Of a stretch of DNA of 64,000 bases, positions 7,663-16,458 are shown piece after piece. The notes below the pieces were generated by a model. It made no database searches and was not told the DNA's origin. It worked only from the letters and a program-made list of their open reading frames with translations. Position numbers and translations under genes: made by a program. This DNA comes from Acidovorax sp. RAC01 (GTDB lineage: Bacteria; Pseudomonadota; Gammaproteobacteria; Burkholderiales; Burkholderiaceae_C): contig NZ_CP016447.1 of NCBI RefSeq assembly GCF_001714725.1, positions 3,467,501 through 3,531,500 of the forward strand. Direction: 5' to 3'. Within the stretch, counting starts at the first letter, position 1. Every line of letters starts with the position of its first letter.

Positions 7663-9873
7663 ATGCTAGTCCGATTTACTGAGCGAACCCAGCGAGCGAT
7701 TTACGCATGGGTCTTTCTGGGCCTCTTAGCCTACGTGGCGCTCCCATGGTTCTTTCTTCAGCAAGGGTCGCTCGCGTCAGCGATGACCCATCTGTTCGGA
7801 GACCCCATGGTCGCAAACGGACTGACCCAGGCCGCGATTCACGGCCGAACCTGGCTCTGGACTGGAGTCATAGGGTTGCTGGTGGCTGGTTTTGGTGCTG
7901 TATTGCCAGCCGGTCGGCGCCAGGGATTTGCCCTCGTCGCTGGATCTCTGATCGGCTTGCTGGGACTTGTGGCAAGCGGCTACTCGATAGGCGCGATGGG
8001 GTGGAATTTTCCCTGGATGGAGCGGCTGTTCGGGCCTGTGGCATTGGGCCAGTACGGCATTGGCTGGGGCGGCTTCGTTGTACTGGTCTCACTGGTCATG
8101 CTGCTCGGAGCCGGTTTGGCCCGGCTCGGCTACTTCAAAAGAGATGTTTTTGTAGCTGCTGCGGTGATCGGTTGTGCAGCCCTGCTGGCAATGTTCGTTG
8201 TGTTGCCTGTTGCCAAATCGCTTCTCGCCGGTTTCTACGACGAGTCTGCGAATTTTTCACTTCAGTCGCTGGCGGACCGCATCTTTACCGAGCGGATATG
8301 GGGCCTCGGTTGTATGGCAGGCTCTGGACATTGCGGCGTGGCGTGGAACACGCTTTATCTCGCATTATTGACGGCTGCGGGAACCACGGTGCTAGGGACG
8401 ATGATCGCGCTGATGGCAGAGCGCGGATCGCGCCGGATGGGCAAACCGCTCAATGTACTGGCGATGCTGCCCATCATTACTCCACCGTTTGTTGTGGGGC
8501 TTGGGCTGATTCTGCTCTTCGGGCGCTCTGGCGTCGCAAACCAGTTCCTTGAGTGGGCATTCGGCATTCCCCCAACGCGCTGGTTTTACGGTGTCTTTGG
8601 CGTATGGCTGGCTCAGCTTTTTGCTTTTACCCCCATCGCATTCATGATCATGCGCGGAGTGGTGCAAGGAATCAGTCCATCTCTGGAGGAGGCTGCGCAA
8701 ACCCTCCGGGCGAACCGTTTGCATACCTTCATGACGGTGACGTTGCCGTTACTGAAGCCAGGGCTGGCCAATGCCTTCCTGGTTGGGTTCATTGAAAGTA
8801 TTGCCGACTTCGGTAACCCCATCATTCTCGGTGGGTCGTATTCCGTTCTGTCTACCGAAATATTTTTTGCCATTGTAGGTTCATCGCTCGACCAGGGAAT
8901 GGCTGCTGGACTTGCGCTGATTCTTACCGCGTTCGCACTCACGGTCTTCTTTATTCAGCGCAAGCTGCTGGGTAGTACCAGTTTTACGACAGTTTCGGGC
9001 AAGGGCGATGCAGGTGTGCCGATGGAGCTTCCCAAAGTGGTTCGGGGAATCTGCAACTGGGTTGCCTTGCCGTGGCTCGCCTTCACGGTTGTCGTTTACT
9101 GTTTCGCGTTTGCAGGTGGCTTCGTAAAGGTGTGGGGCCGAGATTACACGTTTACTTTTCAGCATTTCAAATCTGCTTTCGATTTTCAGTTGGGTGCAGC
9201 GGGAGTTCAGTGGATCGGATCTGCCTGGAATTCGTTATTCAATACCATATATCTTGCCGGGATAGCGGCGCCCATTTGTGCGGCAATCGGGCTGTTGATT
9301 GCGTGGCTGCTTGCACGCACGGAATTTCGCGGAAAAGCAGCGTTTGAGTTTTCAGCGCTGTTGACTTTCGCCATTCCAGGGACTGTGCTGGGGGTGAGCT
9401 ACATCCTCGCATTCAACGTGCCACCAGTTGAGCTCACAGGGACGGGTCTGATCATTATCTTGTGTTTTGTTTTTAGAAATCTTCCTGTTGGGGTGAGGGC
9501 TGGGACTGCCTCATTCAAGCAATTGGATCGGTCGCTTGATGAGGCCTCAGTAATGTTGAGAGCCGGTAGTCTTACCACGCTGCGAAGGGTGATATTTCCA
9601 CTTTTGAAGCCCGCACTCGTTGCAGCCCTCGTATACAGCTTTGTTCGATCGATGACGACTGTATCTGCGGTGATATTTCTGGTGACTGCTGAATATGATT
9701 TGGCCACTACATACATTATAGGAAGAGTAGGTAATGGTGATTATGGTGTTGCCTTGGCTTATTGCACGGTGCTGATCATTTTCATGTCACTCACAACCTT
9801 TGCAATTCAAAAAGTCGTGGGTGAAAGAAAACTTGGCCGCCGGCGCGTGGGTGCCAGTCGTGTCGCGATATGA
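7663..9873 (+). CDS. ABC transporter permease, fused double-domain (FbpB/AfuB type)
   Basis: 736-residue inner-membrane protein with many hydrophobic segments, built as two homologous halves. Each half carries an EAA loop that docks the ATPase: SLEEAAQTLRANRLHTF ... LPLLKPGLA near residue 350, and SLDEASVMLRAGSLTTL ... FPLLKPALV near residue 635. The fused form forms the whole transmembrane channel, so no partner permease is needed, and none is present. An N-terminal block of about 200 residues with extra membrane segments precedes the first channel unit. The start ATG has only a weak ribosome site. The downstream ATPase begins within a few codons of its stop. Confidence 0.87.
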   Translation: MLVRFTERTQRAIYAWVFLGLLAYVALPWFFLQQGSLASAMTHLFGDPMVANGLTQAAIHGRTWLWTGVIGLLVAGFGAVLPAGRRQGFALVAGSLIGLLGLVASGYSIGAMGWNFPWMERLFGPVALGQYGIGWGGFVVLVSLVMLLGAGLARLGYFKRDVFVAAAVIGCAALLAMFVVLPVAKSLLAGFYDESANFSLQSLADRIFTERIWGLGCMAGSGHCGVAWNTLYLALLTAAGTTVLGTMIALMAERGSRRMGKPLNVLAMLPIITPPFVVGLGLILLFGRSGVANQFLEWAFGIPPTRWFYGVFGVWLAQLFAFTPIAFMIMRGVVQGISPSLEEAAQTLRANRLHTFMTVTLPLLKPGLANAFLVGFIESIADFGNPIILGGSYSVLSTEIFFAIVGSSLDQGMAAGLALILTAFALTVFFIQRKLLGSTSFTTVSGKGDAGVPMELPKVVRGICNWVALPWLAFTVVVYCFAFAGGFVKVWGRDYTFTFQHFKSAFDFQLGAAGVQWIGSAWNSLFNTIYLAGIAAPICAAIGLLIAWLLARTEFRGKAAFEFSALLTFAIPGTVLGVSYILAFNVPPVELTGTGLIIILCFVFRNLPVGVRAGTASFKQLDRSLDEASVMLRAGSLTTLRRVIFPLLKPALVAALVYSFVRSMTTVSAVIFLVTAEYDLATTYIIGRVGNGDYGVALAYCTVLIIFMSLTTFAIQKVVGERKLGRRRVGASRVAI

Positions 9874-9890
9874 GAGAAGAAGGAGTTGAT

Positions 9891-10949
9891 ATGAGCAATG
9901 AATCAAAAAATGACGGCGTCGAGTTCAAAAATGTCATCAAAAGGTACGGCGGCAAGGGCTCAAGCCTCGTCGTAAAGGGAATCAGCTTCAAGGTTCCCAA
10001 GGGAACCCTCACCACCATTCTTGGGCCGTCTGGCTGTGGGAAGACCACCACGCTTCGAATGATTGCCGGACTGGAGGCACCCAGTGGCGGCCAGATTTTC
10101 ATTGACGGAAAGGATGTCACCCACCTGGGTCCGGCCGAGCGGAACGTCAGCATGGTTTTTCAGAGCTATGCGCTGTTTCCACACATGTCCGTGCTCGAAA
10201 ACGTTTGCTATGGCTTGTCGGTCAGCGGCGTCAAGCCTGCGGAAGCCGCCGAGCGTGCGCACAAGGCCATGCACGCGGTGGGGCTGGATGGCTATGACGC
10301 GCGAATGCCCAGCGAGCTGTCAGGTGGGCAGCAACAGCGTGTTGCGGTGGCGCGCGCATTGGTCCTGGAGCCTGCAGTGCTCTTGTTCGATGAACCATTG
10401 TCCAACCTTGACGCGCGCCTGCGCCGTTCCATGCGTGAAGAGATTCGCAGCCTTCAGCAACGGCTTGGCCTTACGGTGGCCTACGTTACCCACGATCAGA
10501 GCGAAGCGCTCGCAGTGAGTGACCAGATCATCGTGATGGACCACGGAACCATTGCGCAAGCTGGAACGCCTTCAGACCTTTACGAGCGGCCTTGCAGTGA
10601 GTTTGTCGCGGGATTCATGGGCGAAGCGATGCTGTTTGGGGGCGAGGTGCTCCCAGATGGAGATCTGCTGTTGGGCCCGCTCCGGTTGAAAACGTCCACA
10701 CCAGCGGCGCCTGGGCGCGTGAAAGCTGCAGTGCGCCCCGAGACCTGGCGAATCCAGGCTGCGGGGTCGGGCGGGCTGGAAGGCGTTGTCTCCAAAACTG
10801 CTTATCTGGGCAGTTTTCATGAAATTACGGTGGAGACCTCGCTGGACACCATATTCATAATTTCGCCCGATATCAATCGGCAGTGGCAGATCGGCGAGCG
10901 TGTTTCGCTGAGTCTGCCTGACTGTGCTGTTTCTGTTGTGCCAGTCTGA
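9891..10949 (+). CDS. ABC transporter ATP-binding protein (second copy, AfuC/PotA type)
   Basis: 352 residues. Start at ATG 9891, preceded by AAGGAG at 5-nt spacing; an upstream ATG at 9870 overlaps the permease stop but has no such site. Walker A is GPSGCGKTTTLRM, followed by VFQSYALFPHMSVLENV, signature LSGGQQQRVAVARAL, Walker B VLLFDEPLSNLD, switch VTHDQSEA and a C-terminal TOBE-type domain. It lies directly after the permease and is therefore its most likely motor. It resembles the 5358-6473 ATPase throughout but the two are not near-identical, so this is an old duplication or a recruited second ATPase. Confidence 0.88.
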   Translation: MSNESKNDGVEFKNVIKRYGGKGSSLVVKGISFKVPKGTLTTILGPSGCGKTTTLRMIAGLEAPSGGQIFIDGKDVTHLGPAERNVSMVFQSYALFPHMSVLENVCYGLSVSGVKPAEAAERAHKAMHAVGLDGYDARMPSELSGGQQQRVAVARALVLEPAVLLFDEPLSNLDARLRRSMREEIRSLQQRLGLTVAYVTHDQSEALAVSDQIIVMDHGTIAQAGTPSDLYERPCSEFVAGFMGEAMLFGGEVLPDGDLLLGPLRLKTSTPAAPGRVKAAVRPETWRIQAAGSGGLEGVVSKTAYLGSFHEITVETSLDTIFIISPDINRQWQIGERVSLSLPDCAVSVVPV

Positions 10950-10969
10950 ATAATCAAGGAGCGGCGAGC

Positions 10970-12022
10970 ATGATGTTTTTCTATTTTACAAAGATTGTTC
11001 GCTTTTTCCTGAATTTCCTGCGCCGGTGCAGGGTTCGGGCTTTGGATGAAAGGCGTTTCGCGATTCTGATTTTTGCGCTGATCGGCGGGGCTGCCAATGC
11101 GGGCCTGGCGGATGGCCGCATCGAGTTCGGGTTGATATCCCCGCGCGACCCGGAACAGATGCGGGCCAACTGGCAACCGTTTATAGATCGGATGGAGAAA
11201 TCGCTTGGAGTCCGTGTAGGTTTGCGTGCATACGAAAACCAGGCAGCACTCGTGCGGGATTTTTTGCAGGCCCGTCTCGACGTGGCGTGGGTAGGAAACG
11301 CACCGGCGCTGGAGATCGTCGAAAAGGGCGCAGGTTCTGTGTTCGCCCAGATGGTGACCAAGGACGGCAGCTACGGCTACAGGTCCGTACTGGTCGCGTC
11401 CGCAAAGTCCCCGCTCAAGGACATACAGGGCGTCATCGCAAATGCAGGAAACCTGCAGTTTGGAGACGGTGACCCCAAAAGCACTTCAGGCTTCCTCGTG
11501 CCGCTTTACTTTGCATTTCAGAAAAATGGCGTGGCCGACACCAAGAAAATATTTGCCTCGGTAAGGACTGGATCTCATCAAGAAAATATTCGCCGCGTGG
11601 TGAATGGCGAAGTGGACGTGGCAACGGCCAATAACGAGGAGCTGGGGTTTTTTCTCAAAGATCCCAAATCGGCCGGGGCTGAAATCAAGGTCATCTGGGA
11701 AAGTCCGCTGATTCCGCAATCGCCACTGGTCTGGCATAACTCGCTTAATCCTGCTTTCAGGAAAAAAATGGCTGCGTTTGTGACCGGATTCGGAGCAGAC
11801 GCCGATGAAAAGGCCATTCTTCTGAGGATGAATGGGTTGTCACGGTTCAGGCCATCCACGAATCTGCAACTGGTTCCCATTGCTGACATGGAAATGTTCA
11901 AGGCCAGGCAGGCCATTGCTATCAACACGTCCTTGACGCCTGAACAGCGGCGCGAGCAAATTGAGCAGGTGATCCAAAGAAGCTCCATTGTCGAGCTTCG
12001 ATTGAAGCTGAATCCTTTTTGA
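10970..12022 (+). CDS. PhnD-like phosphate/phosphonate periplasmic binding protein
   Basis: 350 residues with an unusually long N-terminus before the hydrophobic stretch FAILIFALIGGAANAGLADG, which I take as signal sequence or membrane anchor. The mature part shows PhnD features: EFGLISPRDPEQM, LDVAWVGNAPALEIVEKGA, the anion-binding loop FGDGDPKSTSGFLVP, and GSHQENIRRVVNGEVDVATA. The family binds phosphonates, phosphite or phosphate for PhnCE transporters, but no phnC or phnE is nearby. A good ribosome site (AAGGAGCGGCGAGC) precedes ATG 10970, and the chemoreceptor gene follows after 24 nt. Without its own transporter it may share the upstream permease or act as the ligand-loaded partner of the chemoreceptor or kinase (inference). 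Confidence 0.8.
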   Translation: MMFFYFTKIVRFFLNFLRRCRVRALDERRFAILIFALIGGAANAGLADGRIEFGLISPRDPEQMRANWQPFIDRMEKSLGVRVGLRAYENQAALVRDFLQARLDVAWVGNAPALEIVEKGAGSVFAQMVTKDGSYGYRSVLVASAKSPLKDIQGVIANAGNLQFGDGDPKSTSGFLVPLYFAFQKNGVADTKKIFASVRTGSHQENIRRVVNGEVDVATANNEELGFFLKDPKSAGAEIKVIWESPLIPQSPLVWHNSLNPAFRKKMAAFVTGFGADADEKAILLRMNGLSRFRPSTNLQLVPIADMEMFKARQAIAINTSLTPEQRREQIEQVIQRSSIVELRLKLNPF

Positions 12023-12046
12023 TCCGTGATTTATGTGGGGCACACA

Positions 12047-13753
12047 ATGAAAAATACACTTGCAAGGCGCTCGATATCACGCCGGCTTCAAATTGGCTTT
12101 GGTTGCATGTTGCTGCTGCTGATCTGCGTAGCCGGGGTGGGTATCGCAGCGCTCAACCGTGCCAGCGACGATATGGCACGGCTGGTTCAGGTCAATCTCG
12201 CGCGACAAAGCCTCGCCGGAGAACTCATGATCAATATCGGGAGGATGGCGACCGAGGTCCGCAATATTGCCCTGCTTACGAATATTGATCTCATCGACAA
12301 GTCAGGGGTTGAGCTCAAGCGGCTCGACCGCGAAGTCCAGGAGCTTCAGGACAGGCTGTCGACAAGTCTTCGGGGTGCCGCCGCGTCGCAGGAGGAAGCG
12401 GCGACACTGCAACAGATCGTCGAGGCCAGCCAGGCAACCCGCGACCAGGTGGCTGTCGCGGCAAGGCAAGGCGATGCCGGTGATAACAGCGGTGCCATTG
12501 CCACGCTCAACGACAAGGTGCTGCCGGCAGAAATGAAATGGCGGGCCCATGTGGATGCGTTCATCGGTATCCAGAAGACAAACGCCGATCTGGTCGCGAC
12601 GGCGGCGCGGGACAGCCAGCGTCGTACCGTCATGCTGCAGGTGGCATTGGTGTGTTTCTCGCTCGGGCTGGGCGGCTTCATCGCTTGGCGCATCACACTG
12701 GGCGTGGTTCGGCCTGTGTCGCTGGCGGTAAAGGTCGCCGAGGCGATCGCGCAAGGCGACCTCACGTCCAGCGTACCGCAGGGATCGGGTGACGAGACGG
12801 GGCGTCTGCTCGATGCGATCCGGGAGATGCAGGAGCGGCTCAAGTACTTGGTGAGCCGGATCACGGAGTCTTCGCACAGCATTGACGCGTCCAGCTCCGA
12901 GGTGGCATCAGCGACGGTCGACCTCAGCAACCGGACCGAAGTCGCTTCGCAGAATTTGCAATCCGCCACTTCCAGTCTGGCGGAACTCACGGACGGGGTG
13001 GAGGGAACGGTGAAGTCGGCGAGTTTGGCCCGTTCGCTGGCAGCTGCAGCATCGGACACTGCGGTACGCAGCGGCGAAGTCATCTCAAAGCTGGTGTTGA
13101 CCATGGATGGGATCAGCGACAGCTCTCGCAAGATTTCCGAGATCATCAGCATCATCGACAGTATTGCGTTCCAGACCAATGTCCTTGCCCTGAACGCTGC
13201 CGTTGAAGCCGCCCGCGCCGGCGCGCACGGGCGTGGGTTCGCCGTGGTGGCCACTGAAGTGCGAAGTCTTGCTGGCAAATCGGCGATCGCTGCCCGGGAA
13301 ATCAAGGGCCTGATCGGTGCGAGTGCCGTACACGTCAAGGCAGGTGCAGACCTCGCTTCCGATGCTGGCAGCACAATCCATCAGCTGGTCGGGGCCGTCA
13401 AAGAAGTTTCCCTTTTGGTGGACCAGATATCGACAACCATGGCTTCGCAGGGGCATGCCATCGGTGACATTGCAGGTGTGGTTTCGGTCATTGACGGGAC
13501 AGTTCAGGAAAACGCCGCGATGGTGGAGGAAAGCGCCGCGGCATCGCAAAGCCTGAGGGATCAATCCAGCAATCTGGCGGAGATGATGCGCTTCTTCAAA
13601 CTCGCCCTGGAGGATGGACAGGCTCAAAATTCAACCCTGCTTGGCCTGAAAGCTGAGGAGGGACCGCGTCCCGCGCTGGCCAGTTCCGGGCTTGCGCTGC
13701 CTCGCGGACCGCGCACTCCGGTCTTGCAACAGCCGAGGCAGCGAATGCACTAA
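12047..13753 (+). CDS. methyl-accepting chemotaxis protein
   Basis: Chemoreceptor of 568 residues, started at ATG 12047 after GTGGGG; a GTG at 12026 is the longer alternative. TM1 is near residues 12-35 ([16 protein letters not shown]), a four-helix-bundle-like periplasmic domain runs to about 190, TM2 ([16 protein letters not shown]) follows, then a HAMP and the long cytoplasmic coil. The signalling tip reads [18 protein letters not shown] and [13 protein letters not shown], diagnostic for the family. The C-terminus lacks an NWETF-like pentapeptide for CheR/CheB docking. Its place at the end of the transport module suggests taxis toward the transported solute, possibly through the PhnD-like protein. 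Confidence 0.92.
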   Translation: MKNTLARRSISRRLQIGFGCMLLLLICVAGVGIAALNRASDDMARLVQVNLARQSLAGELMINIGRMATEVRNIALLTNIDLIDKSGVELKRLDREVQELQDRLSTSLRGAAASQEEAATLQQIVEASQATRDQVAVAARQGDAGDNSGAIATLNDKVLPAEMKWRAHVDAFIGIQKTNADLVATAARDSQRRTVMLQVALVCFSLGLGGFIAWRITLGVVRPVSLAVKVAEAIAQGDLTSSVPQGSGDETGRLLDAIREMQERLKYLVSRITESSHSIDASSSEVASATVDLSNRTEVASQNLQSATSSLAELTDGVEGTVKSASLARSLAAAASDTAVRSGEVISKLVLTMDGISDSSRKISEIISIIDSIAFQTNVLALNAAVEAARAGAHGRGFAVVATEVRSLAGKSAIAAREIKGLIGASAVHVKAGADLASDAGSTIHQLVGAVKEVSLLVDQISTTMASQGHAIGDIAGVVSVIDGTVQENAAMVEESAAASQSLRDQSSNLAEMMRFFKLALEDGQAQNSTLLGLKAEEGPRPALASSGLALPRGPRTPVLQQPRQRMH

Positions 13754-13776
13754 GCGCATACCATCGCTCGGTGGTA

Positions 13777-13846
13777 TTTGCTATAAAGTTGATAGCTTGA
13801 ATTCCATATCTATCAAGCGTTGAAGCCATTTTTTGGCTGAAAATGG
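13777..13846 (+). repeat. dispersed palindromic repeat, copy A
   Basis: Starts TTTGCTATAAAGTTGATAGC and ends GGCTGAAAATGG. Shared plan with the other copies: a GCTAT/ATAGC inverted pair, a central stretch with ATCAAGCG, an AGCCATTTT-like block and an AAAATG end. It lies between the chemoreceptor stop and the ampR fragment. Confidence 0.65.
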
Positions 13847-13854
13847 TGTTCGTA

Positions 13855-14642
13855 TCAGCCCGCTTCGGTCAGTAACCAGTCCGCGAAGGCGCGCATTGCG
13901 TCGCTTGTCTGCCGCGACTGCAGCCGCGTCAGCCAGTAACCACCGCGGTGCAGCAATTGCGCATAGGGCTGCACCAGCCGACCGTGGCGCAGCTCGCGGC
14001 TGAACATGGGCACGGGCAGCAGTGCCACGCCAGCGCCTTGCGCTGCTGCCTCTGCCAGCGTGAGGGACGAGTCGAAGACCACGCCGCGCACCACGGGGCA
14101 CGGTACGCCTGCGGCGCTGAACCATGCCGGCCATTCGTCGGCCCGGTAGCTGCGCAGCAGCGGCTGCCGGGCCAGGTCGGCCGCGCTGTGCAGCCCGCTG
14201 GCAATGGCCGGGGCGCACATCAATGACATGGGCGCGTCGATGATGCGGTCGGCGTGTGTGCCGTGCCAGGCGCCGTCACCGAAGCGGATGGCCAGGTCCA
14301 GGCCTTCACCGGCCATGTCCACGCGGTTGTTGTGCGTAAACAGGCGCAGGTCCACAAACGGGCAGGTCTGCTGAAAGTTGCGCAGCCGCGGCAGCAGCCA
14401 GCCCACGGCAAAGGTGCCCACGGCACCCACGGTCAGCACCTCGCGCGGACGGGTGTCCGCCAGCTTCTCGAGCGCACTGGACAGGCTGCCGAACGACTGC
14501 GCCACTGCGGGCAGCAGGGCATTGCCTTCGTCGGTGAGGGCCAGGCCGCGCGGCAACCGCCGGAACAGCGGCTTGCCCAGCTGGTCTTCGAGCTTGCGGA
14601 TGTGCTGGCTCACCGCGGTCTGCGTCACATGCAGTTCGTCGG
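13855..14642 (-). pseudogene. ampR: ampR-type LysR regulator, C-terminal fragment cut by an IS
   Basis: This is the larger part of a LysR-type activator. In frame it begins ADELHVTQTAVSQHIRKLED (second half of the helix-turn-helix) and runs through the complete effector domain. Several blocks are those of AmpR: VGTFAVGW, THNNRVD, AIRFGDGAWHGT, LLRSYRADEW, VFDSSLTL and YWLTRLQSR. AmpR proteins sense muropeptides and control the divergent beta-lactamase gene. The missing first ~28 residues lie at 16269-16354, on the far side of an insertion sequence, and the intact beta-lactamase lies just beyond them. The fragment could only be translated from an internal start (GTG before TQTAV) and would lack most of the DNA-binding helix pair, so I judge it inactive. 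Confidence 0.85.
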
Positions 14643-14653
14643 CCCTGATTTAT

Positions 14654-16156
14654 TCAAATGAGAGCGCCGACAGTGCGCGGGACTGAGCCGTTGAGTGCGC
14701 GAGTGAACAAAGTACCCAGCGCATCCTGCCAGTTCGGCGACACGCCCGCCAGCACGCACAGCCGCAAATAGAGCTGGCGCAAGAAGGTCACCCCCTTCTT
14801 TGCAATCATGCGCAGCAGCCAGCGGATGTTGTAGCCCGCTGCACACAGCACCGCGTGCAGTCGGTCTCCCTGCGCACCCTTGAGGTGACAGCGGTCCATA
14901 CGGTGATCGGCCTTGAGGTGGCCGATGATCGGCTCAATGGCCTGACGCCGTTTGAGCAGCTTTCTGTCCTGCTCGCTGATCCGCTTGGCCTTGCCCCGGT
15001 GCACGATGTGCACATCCGGGTTATCTGCATCCACTCCCCGGTAGCCCAGATCGACGAAGGCCGTCGCTGGTTTTGCCCCGCTGTCCTGCATCAGGATGCT
15101 CGCCTGCTCCAGTTGCTCGTTCAGGGTATGCCCGTCATACGGGTTGCCATGGAATGCCCGAGCCCCCACGATCAGGTTGCCCTTGAGCGTGCTGGCAATG
15201 CCCACCTTCACGCCGAACTCGTAGGGCGTTCGGGCCTTGCCCTTGCTGATGCAGTCCACCTCGCTCGCATGCCAGGCGTAGAGCTTGGGCTGTCCGTCCA
15301 CCGCTTTGCGCTGGCCACTCTGGGCCGCAATGCGCCGGGCCTTGTTCAAGGTCTCACTGAGCGCCTGCCGCACGGCCGCCCCGATGGCGCTGGCCTTGCG
15401 ATCGACCTCGCGCTGCAGGCGGCCGACGATGGTGCGCTGGCGCTTGATGGCCCGACGCATGCGCTTGAACTGGCGGGCATGGGCATAGCGCCCGGCCTTG
15501 CGGCTCAGATCCTTGCCCTCTTTGGCGAACGTCTGCTTCAGATCGATGCCGACCTCTTTGGCCGCTTCCACCAGCTTGGTGCGAGCAGTCTCCAGCAAGC
15601 GGCTGTCGGTGGGGTGCGCAATGGCCTTGTGCTGCACCGTGCTGTCCACGATCACGCGGGTCAGTTCCTGCGGCTTGATCAGCTTGAGCTCGACGGCCAC
15701 ATTGATGGTCTGGGCCAGCAGCTCTTCCACGCCTTCTTCGCCAAGCAACTGGCGGAACTTGACCAGGGTACTGCCGTCGCAGGGCGGGCGGTCTTCGTAG
15801 TAGGCACAGCCCGAGAAGAACTGCCAGCGCGGGGTGTCGGACCAGCGGGCCACCACGCCCTCGTCGGATTCGTTGAAGGCGTGCTTGAGGTACAGCAGCG
15901 CGATCATGATGCGCAGCGGCACGCGCGGGCGTCCGGCGTTGCTGGCAACGGCGACACGCTGGACCTGTTCGCCAAAGAGATCCAGGTCGGGCATGGCCAC
16001 ACCGGCGCGGCCTTTGCGGGAGAACACCTGGGCCACCCGAGCTTCGATCTCCTGCCAGGGCATGCGCGAGGCCAACACGGCCAGCGGATGGCGCAGATCG
16101 ATCATGTGGTCGATGCGCGAGCGGAAGAAATCGTCGGTGGCGGGGCAGGCAAACAT
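14654..16156 (-). CDS. IS transposase, DDE type (IS5-family-like)
   Basis: 500 residues from ATG 16156 (MFACPATDDFFRSRIDHMID), the more likely start because GGGAG lies about 10 nt upstream; the frame is open to 16180. The N-terminal segment (RIMIALLYLKHAF, WQFFSGC, DGSTLVKFRQLLG) is the DUF772-type domain of this family. The catalytic region includes IVDSTVQHKAIAHPTDSRLL (first Asp), ATAFVDLGYRGVD (second Asp) and RRQAIEPIIGHLKADHRM (Glu in the Y/R-1-E-like block). The gene reads intact, so the element may still be mobile. Transcription runs toward the ampR C-terminal fragment, away from the beta-lactamase. Confidence 0.88.
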   Translation of the reverse strand: MFACPATDDFFRSRIDHMIDLRHPLAVLASRMPWQEIEARVAQVFSRKGRAGVAMPDLDLFGEQVQRVAVASNAGRPRVPLRIMIALLYLKHAFNESDEGVVARWSDTPRWQFFSGCAYYEDRPPCDGSTLVKFRQLLGEEGVEELLAQTINVAVELKLIKPQELTRVIVDSTVQHKAIAHPTDSRLLETARTKLVEAAKEVGIDLKQTFAKEGKDLSRKAGRYAHARQFKRMRRAIKRQRTIVGRLQREVDRKASAIGAAVRQALSETLNKARRIAAQSGQRKAVDGQPKLYAWHASEVDCISKGKARTPYEFGVKVGIASTLKGNLIVGARAFHGNPYDGHTLNEQLEQASILMQDSGAKPATAFVDLGYRGVDADNPDVHIVHRGKAKRISEQDRKLLKRRQAIEPIIGHLKADHRMDRCHLKGAQGDRLHAVLCAAGYNIRWLLRMIAKKGVTFLRQLYLRLCVLAGVSPNWQDALGTLFTRALNGSVPRTVGALI

Positions 16157-16160
16157 CACG

Positions 16161-16211
16161 GCAGAACTCCCAGAAATCAACCCCTATTGGAAATCAAACT
16201 GGGAGTTCTGC
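16161..16211 (-). promoter_or_regulatory. 13-bp inverted repeat over the transposase ribosome site
   Basis: Arms GCAGAACTCCCAG and CTGGGAGTTCTGC are perfectly complementary around a 25-nt loop, just upstream of ATG 16156. In mRNA read through from outside the IS, the 3' arm contains the GGGAG ribosome site and would be sequestered. Some insertion sequences block translation from invading transcripts in this way; here the role is inferred from layout. Confidence 0.5.
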
Positions 16212-16268
16212 GGCCCCGCGATCACCCCAAAAGCCAGTGTTTATGCGGGTTCCAGGGATTCTTCAGGG

Positions 16269-16354
16269 GCGACCAGTTCCTCGGCCGCGCGCGTGAGGTT
16301 CAGGTGGCGGGCAGCGGCTTCGAAGGCGCGCAGGGCATTCAGGGGCAGGTGCAT
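16269..16354 (-). pseudogene. ampR: ampR N-terminal fragment
   Basis: From ATG 16354 the frame gives HLPLNALRAFEAAARHLNLT and then RAAEELV, which is the start of the LysR DNA-binding domain as in AmpR. It then leaves the family at the insertion sequence, where APEESLEPA and a stop follow. Together with 13855-14642 it makes one regulator gene, divergent from the beta-lactamase gene starting at 16459. That pairing is the usual ampR-bla arrangement in Burkholderia and enterobacteria. Confidence 0.8.
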
Positions 16355-16458
16355 GGAAGCTGCAAGTTTTTTTAGGGTCAGGCGGTACTTATTGTCGGTG
16401 GTGCGCAGGCGGCAAGCTGCGTATCGTTCGCGCTTTTGAACTGTCGACAGGATTTGTA

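Larger units (their letters stand above)
14643..16268 (-). mobile_element. IS5-family-like insertion sequence inside ampR
   Basis: An element of about 1.63 kb carrying one transposase gene. Ends are approximate: the left end reads CCCTGATTTATTC and the right end, in reverse, CCCTGAAGAATCC, sharing CCCTGA and three of the next seven bases. The flanks carry GCCGACGAACTG and GCCGAGGAACTG (in ampR orientation), an imperfect 12-bp repeat of the target. Family placement rests on the transposase; the subgroup is not certain. Confidence 0.75.

Noticed and set aside
6559..10949. Ferric iron ABC transporter
   Set aside because: Family resemblance exists, but the binding protein has no adjacent Tyr pair and the neighbouring PhnD-like protein and two-component system point to another ligand.
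14855..16375. 506-codon open frame antisense to the transposase
   Set aside because: The minus-strand transposase has all expected blocks; the plus-strand translation resembles nothing.
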